Source: Hemerocallis citrina
Taxonomy: Eukaryota > Streptophyta > Magnoliopsida > Asparagales > Asphodelaceae
Assembly (NCBI GenBank): GCA_017893485.1
Contig: CM030362.1
Coordinates: 258,945,755 to 259,009,754, forward strand
Direction: 5' to 3'
Length of the DNA stretch: 64,000 nucleotides
Position numbers and translations under genes: made by a program. The notes beneath the pieces are model-generated. The model was not told the origin of the DNA. It saw nothing but the letters and a program-made list of their open reading frames with translations, and made no database searches. Positions 9,049-20,138 of this stretch are shown here, one piece after another; the first letter of the stretch is position 1, and the number at the start of each line of letters is the position of its first letter.

Positions 9049-11006
9049 TTACAAAAAACAAGGCACGACGGTCTTCGCGCCGTACGTCAGATTGAAGGGG
9101 GATTCTCCCGTGGGGATCCTCTTTGTTGTTCGGTGAGCCCAGAGAGCGCTTGGCAACTCGTCGACCCATAGCCCCTTAGAAGAGTTATCGAGTCGTTTCT
9201 TGAGGCCGTCGAGGATTTGGCGGTTCGCGTTCTCGTTTCTTGAGGCCGTCGAGGATTTGACCGTTAGACTGGGGGTGGCAGACTGAGGAGAAGCGCTGCT
9301 GGATCCCGTGATCTTCGCAGAACATGAAGAAATGCTTACCCGCGAATTGAGTCCCATTGTCTGTGATGAGCACCTACGAAATCCCGAACCGACAGATGAT
9401 GTGTTTCCAGAAAAACTGCTGGGTCTGTCGCTCGGTGATCGTTGCGAATGGCTCGGCCTCGATCCACTTAGTGAAGTAGTCGATCGCCACAATGAGGAAC
9501 TTTCGTTGGCCCGTTGCTTTTGGAAATGGGCCCACCAAATCCATTCCCTACATTGCAAAGGGGGTCGGACTGGCTATTGACCGGAGGTTCGCCTGAGGAG
9601 CCCTCTTCACGGGGGAGAACCATTGGCAGGGGCCGCACTTCTTCACTAGGGCGAGGGCGTCTTGCAGCATAGTGGGCCAGTAGTACCCGTGATTCAATGC
9701 CTTCCGCACTAGCGAACAGCTTCCCATGTGACACCTGCCGATCCCCTCGTGTAGCTCCTTAAGGGCGTACTTGGCTTCGTCTGGGGTTAGGCAGCAGAGG
9801 TAGGGTCTGCCATCCATTGTTGTATAGGACCTTTTGAAGAGGGTGGTATTGATGACCGTGAATCTTTCATATCGGACCCTGATCCGCCTTGCTTTAGCTC
9901 GGTCTTCGGGGAGTTCTCCCTTGACTAAGAATTTTTTGATAACGGTGGTCCAGTCGTCGGGAGGGACTCCGTCTTCGACGCACAGAACCTCCGGGGAGTC
10001 TGTACTTGGCTTCAAAAGGACTTCAATCAGGACCGTGCGGTCGAGGCCTTCAAAGGATGAGGAAGCCAACTTTGACAGGGCATCGGCCTGGGCGTTCAGC
10101 TCCCGGGGGATCCTCAGGACAGCCGACTCATTGAAGGACGCTAATAGGCATTGGACCACGGCCAGGTACTTGATCATCCGATCATCACGGGCCTCGTACT
10201 CCCCGGTGATCTAGTTGACCACCAGCTGAGAGTCGCTAAAGGCCCTGATCTGTCTGGCGCCGGCTTGATGAGCCAGGTTGAGCCCGCCGATCATAGCTTC
10301 TTATTCAGCCTTGTTGTTAGAGGTCGGGAAGTTGAGGCAGAGGCAGTATTGAGGGAGGAAACCATCCGGACCCTGAAGAATGATGCCCGCACTGCTCCCT
10401 GTTTCGCAGGAGGAGCCGTCGATGTAAACTTCCCACGTCTGGTCGGCTACTTTGCTCGCGGGTTGCTCGGAGATGGTGCATTCTGTGATGAATTCGGCGA
10501 GGGCCTGCCCTTTGATGGCCGTTCTTGGTTGATAGCCGATGTCGTACTGGCTGAGTTCGATCGACCATTTGACTAGTCGACCAGAGCTCTCGGGTTTGTA
10601 GAGCACGGCCTTCAGGGGTTGATCCGTGAGTACCTGGATCGAATGCACCTGAAAGTAAGGACAGAGCTTCCGCGCGGCCACGACCAAAGGAATACCGGGT
10701 CTCGGTGTCGAGCAGGACCTTGCTTACATAGTACAGGAGTTTTCGAACCCCTTCCTCTTCTCAGACGAGGACGACACTGAGCACATTCTCCAAAGCGGAA
10801 AGGTAGAGCCAGAGTGGCTCCCCTGGTTCCGGGTTACTGAGGAGAGGAGGCTTGGCGAGGTACTCCTTCAACTATGCGAAGGCCTCTTACTGTTGAGTAC
10901 CCAAATCGAACCTTCCGGTGCCGCGCAGCACCTTGAAGAACGGAAGGGACTTTTCTCCGGACTTGGAGAGGAAACGGCCGATGGCCGCCAGTCTCCCCGT
11001 TAGCCT
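9049..11006 (-). pseudogene. Tat pol: RNase H, archaeal-type RNase H and integrase
   Basis: The reading after the RT goes out of frame or hits stops near 11007 and 10880. The gypsy RNase H tail is clear at 10687-10520 (VLTDQPLKAVLYKPE, KWSIELSQYDIGYQPR). A second RNase H follows (WEVYIDGSS at about 10440, NNKAE, FSDSQLVVN, AQADALSKLAS at about 10065), with stops after NNKAE and after LVVN. The second RNase H is typical of Tat. The integrase has a zinc-finger-like H..C..C region (KKCGPCQWF, about 9625), core pieces (ITDNGTQFAGKHF at about 9360) and a C-terminal ALWAHRTTKRIPTGESPF. It is broken by frameshifts and a 40-bp duplication. Confidence 0.88.
9193..9259. repeat. 40-bp direct duplication in integrase
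   Basis: TCGTTTCTTGAGGCCGTCGA and the following seven bases occur at 9193 and again at 9233. The 40-bp unit is not a multiple of three, so it shifts the integrase frame. Confidence 0.85.
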
Positions 11007-12397
11007 TTAGACTTCTTTGACGTCCCTGGGAGGGGCCATGTCTATTATGGCCTGGATTTTCTCGGGGTTTGCCTCGATGCCGCGTTGGCTGACTACGAAC
11101 CCTAAGAACTTTCCCGAAGAGACGCCGAAGGCACACTTCGTCGGATTGAGCCTTATGTTGTGGGTTCGAAGGACCCCAAAGGCTTCTTCCAGGTCGGCGA
11201 CGTGGTCCTGTCCTTGTTGACTTTTGACGAGCATGTCGTCGACGTATACCTCCATGTTACGTCCTATTTGATCTTTGAAGACTCGGTTGACGAGCCTCTG
11301 GTAGGTGGCACCGGTGTTCTTCAGTCCGAAGGGCATAACCCGGTAGCAGTACAGTCCCCGGTTCGTGATGAAGGACGTCTTGGCGATGTCGGAAGGAAAC
11401 ATCTGGATCTGGTTATAGCCTGAGAAAGCATCCATGAAGGATAAGAGCTCAAGGCCTGAGGTGGCATCGATCAGGGCATCGATGCTGGGGAGAGGGAACG
11501 GATCCTTGGGGCATGCCTTGTTGAGATCGGTGAAATCTATGCAGATCCTCCAACTCCTACTCGCCTTCTTGACCACGACGACGTTCGCCAGCCACTCAGG
11601 GTAACTGACCTCTTGTACGAAATGCGTGGACAAGAGCTTGTCCACTTCTGCGTTCACTACCTGTTGTCGCTCCGGAGCGAACTTGCGCCGCTTTTGGACA
11701 ACTAGTTTCGACCCGGGGATCACGCTGAGTTTGTGCATGATAAGATCCTCGGAGATACCGGGCATGTCGGAGGGCTTCCAGGCAAAGAGGTCGACATTTT
11801 GGCGAATGCAGGCGATTATGGCGGACTTAAGGTCGGGCACGAGGTAGCAACTTATTCGGAAGTGCTCAATGCATCTCCTGTCTCGAACGAGACGTCTTCT
11901 AGTTCGTCCGCCGGCTCTTGCTCGGGCTGGGTCCTCTCGGGCTCTAGCTCGACGGTGTCGAGGGGAAATACCCCGCTTCTGATCGCAGTCATGTAGCACG
12001 AACATGCAGCTTCTTGATTCCCTCGGACAACTCCGACGCCGGTGTTGGTAGGGAATTTCATTTTCTGATGGTAGGCCGAAGGAACCGCCTGGAGGGAGCA
12101 GAGCCCCGGACGGCCGAGGATGGCGTTGTAAGCTGCCTTGACATTCACAACCATGAAATCCATGGACTCGGTCCTTCTGTTCGGGGTCGCACCTGTCGTG
12201 ACGTCTAGGGTGATGATCCCCTCTAGTCGTAGGGACGCCGGAGAACCCGTGCAGGGTGTATCTGACCGGCTTTAGTTTCTCACAGGAGAGCTTCAGGTTC
12301 TCGAACACTTCCAGGAACAGAATGTTGACCGAGCTCCCGTTGTCTACGAGGATTCGCCGGACCTCGAAATTCGCCATGCTGAGGCTGATGACAAGCG
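11007..12397 (-). pseudogene. Tat pol: protease and reverse transcriptase
   Basis: It begins inside the protease ([20 protein letters not shown], active-site DNGSS variant as seen in Tat). RT follows with CIDFTDLNKACPKDPFPLP, FMDAFSGYNQI, MPFGLKNTGATYQR and the catalytic YVDD (about 11230). Between about 12225 and 11850 the true frame is another one (AAYNAILGRPGL), so two compensating frameshifts bracket the protease-RT linker. The frame ends at a stop after PPRDVKEV. The 5' part of the protease and most of gag are missing because of the deletion at about 12396. Confidence 0.9.
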
Positions 12398-12910
12398 ATT
12401 ACTCTACCTTCTTGCATTAAGACACAACCAAGCCCCCGATGTGAAGCATCGCTATAAACATCATACTCAACACCTGCTCTAGGCAAAGCCAAAATAGGTG
12501 CAGTAGTCAGTCTATCTTTCAACTCCTGAAAACTCGCCTCACATTGTTCAGTCCACTTGAAGCTCACATTCTTCTTGGTCAGTCCAGTAAGCGGTACAGC
12601 TATCTGAGCATAACCTTGAATGAATCTCCTGTAGTATCCAGTCCTCCCAAGGAAACTTCTGACCTCTTTCACTGTAGTAGGCCTAGCCCAATCTCTCACT
12701 GCCTCTATCTTCTGAGGGTCAGTTGCCACTCCCTCCTTAGAATAGATGTGACCTAGGAATGCCACTTCAGATTTCCAGAAATCACACTTGGATAACTTGG
12801 CATACAACCTCTGCTCTTCCAGCTTCTGCAAAACTGCTGCCAAATGCTCGGTGTGCTCCGCCTCTGACTTGGAGTACACGAGAATATCGTCGATAAACAC
12901 CACGACGAAA
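12397..12910 (-). pseudogene. Tekay-like RT end and RNase H, truncated
   Basis: [18 protein letters not shown] (RT catalytic FIDD), then thumb, connection and RNase H start ([19 protein letters not shown]). The frame ends at the deletion junction just after EGRVIA. An extra base in a run of A near 12910 separates it from the upstream RT frame. Confidence 0.88.
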
Positions 12911-13997
12911 AAAACGGCCTCAGAACTCTGTTCATCAAGTCCATGAAGATTGCGGGTGCATTTTTCACTCCGAATGGCATAACTAAGAATTCGTAATGCC
13001 CATGCCGAGTTCTAAACGCAGTTTTGTGCACATCTTCAGCTTTCACTCGCACTTGGTGATATCCTGATCGAAGATCTATTTTGGAGAAAACAGCTGCTCC
13101 TAGTAGACGATCGAACAAGTCATCAATTCGAGGAATCGGATACTTATTTTGAACAGTGACCTTATTCAGCTCTCGGTAATCGATGCACATTCTCATCGAT
13201 CCATCCTTCTTTTTTACCAAAAGCACTGTTGCTCCCCAAGGTGACGCACTAGGTTGAATAAAGCCTTTTCCCAACAGTTCCTCAATCTGCCGTTTCACCT
13301 CATCCTGTTCCACTGGAGCCATCCTATACGGTGCCTTAGAGATGGGTGCACTTCCCGGTTGAACAGTGATGCTGAACTCTACATCACGATGCGGGGGTAA
13401 CCCAGGAAAATCTTCCAAGAACACAGTCGGATAGTCCCGAACCACAGGAATCCCTTGCAATTCCACAGGAGTCTCTTCCTTGCGGATAGTTGCCACCAGC
13501 TTAGAACACTTCTGCTTCCCTTGGAAAGTGATTTCAGGTCCACCTGGAGCCTTCACCGTCACTGTCTTGGTCTTACACTCGATGCTTGCACTGTACACCG
13601 ACATCCAATCAATGCCAATGATAACATCGACTCCCAAGATAGTCAGCTCGATCAGATCAATGCCAAAGATTCTATCCCCAATTACAATCTCGCAATCAGC
13701 ATAGTACCGATCAGTGGTTAAAGTTTCCCCTGACGGAGTAGCTACTGCTAAGATCTTGCCTGGAAAAATCTTCGGTTCAACTCCCAACACTTTAGCAAAT
13801 CTAGGAGACACAAAAGTATGAGAGGATCCAGTATCGAATAATACAACAGCTTTCTCTCCATTAAGATAGAGTTCGCTTGTTACATAATACACACCATTAC
13901 ATAACAGCTTCACAATATGAATGGGAAGAAGAAATGACAAAACCACACTAAACTTCAGCCCTCGTACCAGAGATGACCTGATCCGCTTCCTCAGCAT
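12911..13997 (-). pseudogene. Tekay-like protease and N-terminal RT
   Basis: The protease active site [13 protein letters not shown] lies near residue 55 of the frame, followed by the RT core: [34 protein letters not shown] and [16 protein letters not shown]. Past that the frame runs out of register at the A-run near 12910. It overlaps the gag end by about 50 bases in a different frame. Confidence 0.9.
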
Positions 13998-14951
13998 CAG
14001 CCTCCGTCAAAGCAAATACTCGCCCTGACTGGTACGGCCTCTTCCCAGACTGCTGCATTGGTGCATTGCAATTACTGTTCCGTGGCTTAGAGCATTGAGA
14101 CATGAAATGTCCCGTCTCACCACAGTTGAAGCAAGTCACCGCAGGAGGTCTCACCACATTGTTTCCAGGTCCTCCAGCTACACTGATAGCGTTCGCCCCT
14201 GTCGGTTTGAACCTTTGTGCAGATGGTTGCCCCTTGAAACTTCCAGAATTGGCGGGCCTCTTATCAGTCTGCCAGTTGTTCCTCCGGTTCTGAACAACAT
14301 GGAACTGCTCCATATCCGCCTCCGTCGCTGCCGCCCTCTTGACCAGCTTGTCAAATCGCCTGATACCAAGAGGTATCATCCAGGATCTCAAGCTTGGCCT
14401 CAGTCCATGCTCGAACTTGCGAGCCTTCTTCGCCTCATCTATCACCAGTTCTGGAGCATACCTGGAGAGCTGAGTAAACTTAGTCTCATACTCCCTCACT
14501 GACATGCTGCCTTGCTGAAGTGACAGAAACTCCATGGCCTTCTTCTCCTGAACATCGGAGGGGAAATAGTGGCTGCAGAACTCTTCCAGAAATTCCTCCC
14601 AGCCGAGCAGCAAGCCTCCCATAGTCCTCTTCATCGACTGCCACCAAACAGCCGCATCCTTCTCCAATTGCAAAGTCGCCAACTTGACCTTGCTGCCCTC
14701 CGGTGTCTCCAACACCTCAAAGATCGTCTCCACTTGCCGAATCCAGTTGTCAGCCGCATCTGGGTCTGACTTTCCTCGAACACTGGTGGTTTCATTCTCT
14801 TGAACGATTCCACTAGCTTAATTGCCTCAGGCACTGGATTCATCGGCCCCCTTCCTTGGTTTGCAGCTACAGCATTCAGCGTCTGGTAGACCCTAGCAAG
14901 CTCAGTCTCCAGATCCAAACCTTCCCCATTCCTAGCTCCCCTTCTCGACAT
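13948..14951 (-). pseudogene. Tekay-like gag with CCHC knuckle
   Basis: The gag starts MSRRGARNGEGLDLETELAR at 14951. A one-base shift near 14770 moves it to the frame of 14733-13948, which has the retrotransposon gag core (KDAAVWWQSM, WEEFLEEFCSHYFP, LSRYAPELV) and the zinc knuckle CFNCGETGHFMSQC (CX2CX4HX4C) near its C-terminus. It packages element RNA. Confidence 0.9.
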
Positions 14952-15093
14952 ATTCTGATGTAAAAATCCATTAAATTCGAAGTATAAGACAAGAATTTAA
15001 ACCAACTTGCATTTCATTGAATTCCAAACTTTATACATTCGAATTAAAACATTTCTTAACATCAGAACGGAAGAAAACAGAAGCTACAACAAT

Positions 15094-15345
15094 CTAACTC
15101 CTACGGGTCCTCTTCGCTGCTCGAAGTTCTTCCCGTAGTTCCTCAACTTCATCCTTCAGCACATCCGCCAAGTTCTTCCTCTTTTCAAGTTTCCATACCC
15201 GGTGACTGAGAACTGAAAAGTCGTCCTTTCGCTTTGCCAGCTGAGCCTCTAACAATCCGACTTTCTCTCGCTGCGTCTCAACCTGCCTCTGAAGAGAAAC
15301 CACAAGCCAATCATCGCCTCCAGCAGGGTCGAAGTGATCAGCCAT
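15094..15345 (-). CDS. Small coiled-coil ORF upstream of gag
   Basis: 83 codons from the internal ATG at 15345 (MADHFDPAGGDDWLVVSLQ), rich in heptads (QREKVGLLEAQLAKRKDD, LKDEVEELREELRAAK) and ending RRS before TAG. It lies between PBS and gag on the same strand and is intact although gag and pol are broken. Function unknown; it may be an element-encoded accessory peptide or a leader ORF. The upstream Met at 15387 is less likely. Confidence 0.5.
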   Translation of the reverse strand: MADHFDPAGGDDWLVVSLQRQVETQREKVGLLEAQLAKRKDDFSVLSHRVWKLEKRKNLADVLKDEVEELREELRAAKRTRRS

Positions 15346-15496
15346 CTTAGAAATAGAGAGGAAGAAGCATGAGTCATAGAGCAACACAAATGTAAGTCAC
15401 TTACATTTAAATCTCTAGACTCAAACACACACTCTAATGTCCACTTCTAGGGTGTCATTCCTTATAAATTTGTACCAATGTAGAAAGTGTAGAAAG

Positions 15497-15513
15497 CGTG
15501 GCTCTGATACCAC
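15497..15513 (-). other. Primer binding site, initiator-Met type
   Basis: On the minus strand TGGTATCAGAGCC follows the LTR end by two bases (GAG overlap). It is complementary to the 3' end of plant initiator tRNA-Met, the common chromovirus PBS. It also fixes the LTR boundary at 15516. Confidence 0.9.
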
Positions 15514-16144
15514 TCTGTAACGCCCCGAATCCCAAATCACTGAATTCGAGATGTTCTACAGGATCTTTTCGCTTTCTTTGAGTACAATTTTACAAGGAAA
15601 TTCAAACTTCTCATCATACATCAGAGTTTACATCAATATTACACTTTTCATTTGCACAGCGGAAGTAAAATATACAACATTTGAATAAATATACAACAAC
15701 ATGGTAACATCTCTATGCATCCATTCCTCTTTAACCTTTAACATGCCATTTACCTGCATATAAGACTGTGGGTACGTCAGTTTATTCAACCGACGATCAT
15801 TATACACGACCATCCTCTCTATGCCGGAAATAGTATAACTTAATTTTCCATATTTAACAAACACAAACTTGTCACATTTCAGATAAAAGGGACTATCCTA
15901 TTGATGTCGTGTTGTGATTGTGCACTTAATCCTTAATGCAGTTACTTATGTTATATGACACTAATGCACACTTGTTCGGAGTCTATGCATCTCATACTAC
16001 ATAGGTCCGAGGGCAAGCCTCTTAATCGTTCTTCATCTTGTAGGGTTCAATCCCTCGCCATGACTTAATCTACTACTGTAACTACGGTAGTGTCTTAGAT
16101 GATCTATGAGTGCAAGCATGTGTACAGAAACTGGAGGGGAATCC

Positions 16145-16375
16145 CACGTCATGTCACGACGCATTGTGAAGAACCTATGGACAATTCAGCCTCCTTCATG
16201 GCACACGATCCTCATGCAGTCACCAAACATCCCACAAGTGTCACCACAGGGATGGTATCCTAGAACAGTATCCACGTCACGACGCATCGTGAAGAACCTG
16301 TGAAATACTTTCCGCCGCCACGGCACCCTGGAGCCGTATCCACGTCATGTCACGACTCATCGTGAAGAACCTGTG
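16145..16375. repeat. Dispersed CACGTCA...GTGAAGAACCT repeats in LTR
   Basis: Three copies of a CACGTCATGTCACGAC-CAT-GTGAAGAACCTGTG block (16145, 16274, 16339; the middle one lacks the ATGT), separated by short C-rich sequence, in the 3.2-kb LTR. They contain G-box-like ACGT cores, so they may be promoter-related. That is inference. Confidence 0.7.
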
Positions 16376-16886
16376 AAATACCCTCCACCGCAATCCGATG
16401 GCTCTCACTCGTGTTTTTCTCCTACTTTCATCACGTCTCCATTATGTGCTAATCCTTAGTTTTTTATTAGAATCATGAACCAAATCAAAGCTCTAGAGTT
16501 AGCCTCTCCACCAAACCGGACTTATTCATTCATTTCAACATGACCAACCTTGGTCTTTCTTTTCAATATTCATCTCAATTTCTTTTTCAACTGCCGGGGG
16601 AGACTTAGCTACTCTTTCATTTCAATTCCAATTTACAAATTCTAACATAATCTGAGCATTCCCAGCTCTTGAGTTCATTTTTCATATTCATGATCTTAGC
16701 TTTCATATTCATGTAATTCTCAATTCGTATCTATGATTCATCTCATGTAAATTTCTCAATTCAACTATGATTCATTTCATATAAATTCATACAGCAATAA
16801 GAAGTTCATCAACATAAACCATAAAGTTCACAGCTCTTCAGAATAAACAGAATAATGTCCTCTGACATAACAAAACACTCTGGACA

Positions 16887-17637
16887 GTCGACTTGGATCT
16901 CTTCCAGTCGACTTGTTCAGTCAATTCAAGTATTCACAATTACTCGGGAGAGTCGACTGCTGCACATGGCAGTCGGCTGTTCCGCAGTGTTTTCAAATTC
17001 AAATATCACCCACAGGGCAGTCGACTGTTGTCAACACAGTCGCCTGGTCTGCATAGTTCAAAATGTAGATTCTCAGGTTTTATACAGTCGACTGCTGCAC
17101 ACCTTCAGTCGACTGAGCAGTTTAAACATCTCAAATTAATGAATCATTCTTTCATTCTATTTACACATCATACTTTGCCTCGCTATTCTTTAACAAGAAT
17201 AATTCACATTTCATTGTTCACTTTATTCTCAGAATGAGAAGTACTAACGAATATTCACAGTTCATATTTTCATACATTTATAATGTCACTTTACTATATT
17301 AATCTTCTTATTTCTAGTTCTTTTGCAAGGTATAATTTCCCAAAAATACACATATCAAAATCATAGTTCTGATTACGCCTTTTATTATCAAATCACATTT
17401 TATTCCATGCAACAATTCCCAAATTATCTTTATAAAGTTTCATGTATTTCCAAAATAGTAGAACATTCGAGTTTATAAAATGTATCAGTACCAGTCGACT
17501 TATACCATAGTAAGTCGACTGTACAGGGGGGAAACATCCATGATTTTAAGTAAATAATTTAAGCAAGAAGTCGACTTATAACAGCATCAGTCGACTTAAA
17601 GGAGCATATAAGTCGACTTACAAGGTCCTAAGTCGAC
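16887..17637. repeat. Cluster of GTCGAC palindromes in LTR
   Basis: Twelve exact GTCGAC hexamers fall within 750 bases (16887, 16907, 16952, 17019, about 17084, 17107, 17493, 17513, 17571, 17589, 17612, 17632), mostly as AGTCGACT. One per about 4 kb is expected by chance. The surrounding bases are not conserved, so this is a repeated short site, not a tandem array. The element is minus-oriented, so the cluster lies within its LTR, upstream of gag. Confidence 0.85.
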
Positions 17638-18753
17638 TTACCCGAAAGATTCCTTCTCGACAATTCTCAACAATTAATGCCACAAATTTCTTTATTAGCC
17701 AAGTTCACATTCATAGTTATAATTAATCCATACCAACTTAGATTTTCACTGATCAAATCACATATAACTGCATACTCACATTCCAATCAATTTATGAATC
17801 AATTTTCCAATTAGAAGTGTACTCTTATTAGTATTTTTCATGCATCATTCTCAATATGATACTAGCATCAATAATAAGGAAAATCAACCCACTGTCATTC
17901 ATTCATTTAGCAAGCATTTCTACTTTAGAAATATGGAGAATTCTACCCACCTTGTATGGAGAGAAAAACCACACAAAAGCAACACTTCCTTGCAACAAGA
18001 TGCACCTCCTCCTAGATTGATGCGCACACAAGCTCCTCAACACCACCGAAAGCTCCTAGCCGGCCCTTCTCCTCCTTGGACAAATGCAAGCAATCCCACA
18101 CAATTCTCTCAATCTTTTATCTCACAACTACTACTAATTAGACTATAGATTTGGGAAATATAATTGCATATGAATATAGCCATGGGAGGGAGGTATTTAT
18201 ACTAAAAATGAAGTAGAATGGAGGGCTAGGATTAGTTGGTTGGTTATAAGATGGAAGGCTAGGATGAGAGTAGAAGTTACCACAACTACCCACATTCACA
18301 TAACTACCTCCATGAACACCATGACCAAATTCAAAAACTCCCTCCAAAAGAGATGCAATCCGGCCATAGGAAGAAGTGTGCATTGCACGTGTACATGTAG
18401 TGCACGTGCATGCAACTAGGCCCAAAAATTGTGCATTTGGTTTTTATAAAAAAGTAAAATAGACCTTTTTTAAATAAATTAATCCATGGGCTTAGTTTAT
18501 GGGCCAAAATAGTTATTTTAAAATAAAATAAATAAAATACAATTTGGGATTTAAGAAAAGGCTTTAAAAATAATGCTTTCTATTCATTTAAAGAAAAAGC
18601 TTTTGTATAAAAATAGTTTGAAAACATATATTTAAATATTCATACACGTCACAATAAAATAATTATAAGATTTAATTCAACCAAAATATTGCACGTGCAC
18701 ACTACGTGCAAAATAAATAATTTTTCATATATTTGGAAAATCAGGGTATTACA

Positions 18754-19383
18754 ATATGTCTCGAACTGAGGCGGACGGAAATTGCGGGGTATCTCCGCCT
18801 GTAGGATGAGGGCGGAGAAAGGAGGGCGAACCGGCCTGTACCCCTGAGCCGTCCTTGGGTCGTCGTTGCCAAAGTGGTCGAGGTGCTCCTCCATTTCTTG
18901 GAGGCACTTCAAAATGTCGCCATCATACTCTGGGGGGATTGTTGAGGGGCGAGACATGCTAGCCTCGGCCTCCAACCGTGTGTGGGAACGGCGGGGGTTC
19001 TCATCGACGCAGACCCCTCGGATGGCCCCCAAGATTTCCCTGCGGAAGTCTTGGAACTCCTGGTGGGTAACCGGGGCCCGCTCGGCCCGGTTTGGTTGAG
19101 CGGGCTGTTGTCGACCGACACGGCTGAGCGCCGGTTCCCGCCCTTGGGACGGAGGTTTTGGGTGGTTTGGAGCCGAGTTGGAAGCGGCTCCTCCCCTGCT
19201 GCGGCTAGCCTGCCGGTTCACGATCACCCCCCGTAGGTCGGGTGGGATCGGACGGGAGGCATTCGGCTGGGGCCCGTGGCTGATCCCTCTGTTGTTCGAT
19301 CCGTGAGCATTGGCAGCGATACCTTGTGGAGGCACGTCCTGCCGACGTGCGGAGGTAACAGTTTTCGCGGCCTTGGGCGCCAT
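18754..19383 (-). pseudogene. Tat gag, N-terminal part
   Basis: Starts MAPKAAKTVTSARRQ at 19383. It has a basic, Pro/Arg-rich N-terminus, then FRREILGAIRG and the conserved gag entry PFSALILQAEIPRNFRPP. The frame is cut after QFETY by the nested LTR at 18753. The rest of gag was lost in the deletion ending at about 12396. Confidence 0.88.
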
Positions 19384-19395
19384 GTGAGCTCGGGT

Positions 19396-19516
19396 TGACG
19401 GGGGTACCGTCGGAGGCAGAGCTTGTGTCGGCGTCTACAGGGGTACCGTTGGCGGTAGAGCTTGGGTTGGCGTCTACAGGGGTACCGTTGGCGGCAGAGC
19501 TCGGTTTGGCATCTAC
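19396..19516. repeat. About 40-bp repeats in the Tat leader
   Basis: GGGGTACCGT, GGCAGAGCTTG and GGCGTCTACA recur three times, at a period of about 50 bp, between PBS and gag. Non-coding 5' leader. Confidence 0.75.
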
Positions 19517-19529
19517 GATAGATAGTTTT

Positions 19530-19544
19530 CCACAGACGGCGCCA
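19530..19544 (-). other. Tat primer binding site
   Basis: TGGCGCCGTCTGTGG on the minus strand, three bases inside the 5' LTR boundary. The TGGCGCC start is common in plant gypsy elements. I do not assign the tRNA. Confidence 0.75.
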
Positions 19545-19547
19545 TCC

Positions 19548-20133
19548 TGATGCGGTTTGTTTTTGGGAGGCGTGTGGATGCACCAAGCGTGAGTTCTTAC
19601 TCGATTTGTATTGATAGAGGAAACTCCTATGCAGACGGCCCTCGACTAGACGAATGGTACTGAGGTAGGTGGTAGTGAGGTGGAGGCTGATGCTCGGCTC
19701 GGATCTTTGAGGCTCGGATCCGATGGTCTCGTGTACCTGCAAACGGTCTCGGAACACTGGGGTTGGTCCCGGTGGCAGACCCTCCGACGATCTAGTCAGT
19801 CACTAAGAGAGAGTAACAGTAACTAGGGTTTTGATGGGAAAAGATTGATTACCTTGAGAAGGAGTAGGGGTCCGGTATTTATAGAAGATGCCAACCGGGT
19901 CTGGACCCGTTTGGGGCCGGGTCTGGACCCGGTTGCCCGTGAAGCTGAAGCGGTGGAAATCCGGACGGTTTAGGGCTGACGTGGCAGATGTCCGGGCGGT
20001 TTTCGGGCTGACGTGGTAGCGGCCCGGGTGATTTTCCAATGCTGACGTGGCGGATCCGGAGGATCAGGAGGTGCGCGCATCCTGGAGGGATCCTGTGGCC
20101 CAGGACGGGCCACGTCATTCCTAACCCATATCA
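19548..20133 (-). repeat. Tat element 5' LTR
   Basis: 586-bp partner of 1100-1686, beginning TGATGCGG and ending CCCATATCA, followed by the GTAAC duplication at 20134-20138. TATAAATA on the minus strand (19876-19883) is the likely element promoter core. Confidence 0.93.
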
Positions 20134-20138
20134 GTAAC

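Larger units (their letters stand above)
12397..18753 (-). mobile_element. Nested Tekay/Del-like chromovirus, 3' half deleted
   Basis: It lies within the Tat gag and keeps its 5' LTR (15516-18753), a PBS, gag, protease and most of RT/RNase H. It then stops mid RNase H at about 12396 where the Tat protease resumes. Integrase, chromodomain and 3' LTR are absent, so its own target duplication cannot be checked. Lineage is judged from the long LTR, the initiator-Met-type PBS and the pol sequence. Confidence 0.85.
15516..18753 (-). repeat. 3.2-kb 5' LTR of the Tekay-like element
   Basis: On the plus strand it opens TGTAACGCCCCGAATCCC and ends GGGTATTACA, next to gag of the Tat element (QAEIPRNFRPPQFETY on the minus strand) at 18754. 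Its 15520-15920 part is homologous, inverted, to 36059-36468. It carries two internal repeat groups (16145-16375 and 16887-17637). The reading frames inside are not coding. Confidence 0.9.
1100..20133 (-). mobile_element. Tat-lineage Ty3/gypsy LTR retrotransposon with nested insertion
   Basis: LTRs at 1100-1686 and 19548-20133 both begin TG and end CA and are flanked by the 5-bp duplication GTAAC (1095-1099 and 20134-20138). The order on the minus strand is 5' LTR, PBS, gag, [nested Tekay], PR, RT, RNase H, second (archaeal-type) RNase H, integrase, tandem arrays, an ORF on the opposite strand, more tandem arrays, 3' LTR. A second RNase H, a hypervariable repeat-rich 3' region and an antisense ORF are known traits of the Tat group. 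By eye the LTRs differ at about 40 positions, roughly 93% identity, so the insertion is not recent. All ORFs are broken. Without the nested element the length is about 12.7 kb. Confidence 0.92.

Noticed and set aside
15497..15513. tRNA-Met gene fragment
   Set aside because: Only the primer-binding complement is present; no cloverleaf around it. The same holds at 28860 and 48280.
17840..18148. 102-codon plus-strand ORF
   Set aside because: Lies wholly inside the 3.2-kb LTR, antisense to the element, with no recognisable domain.
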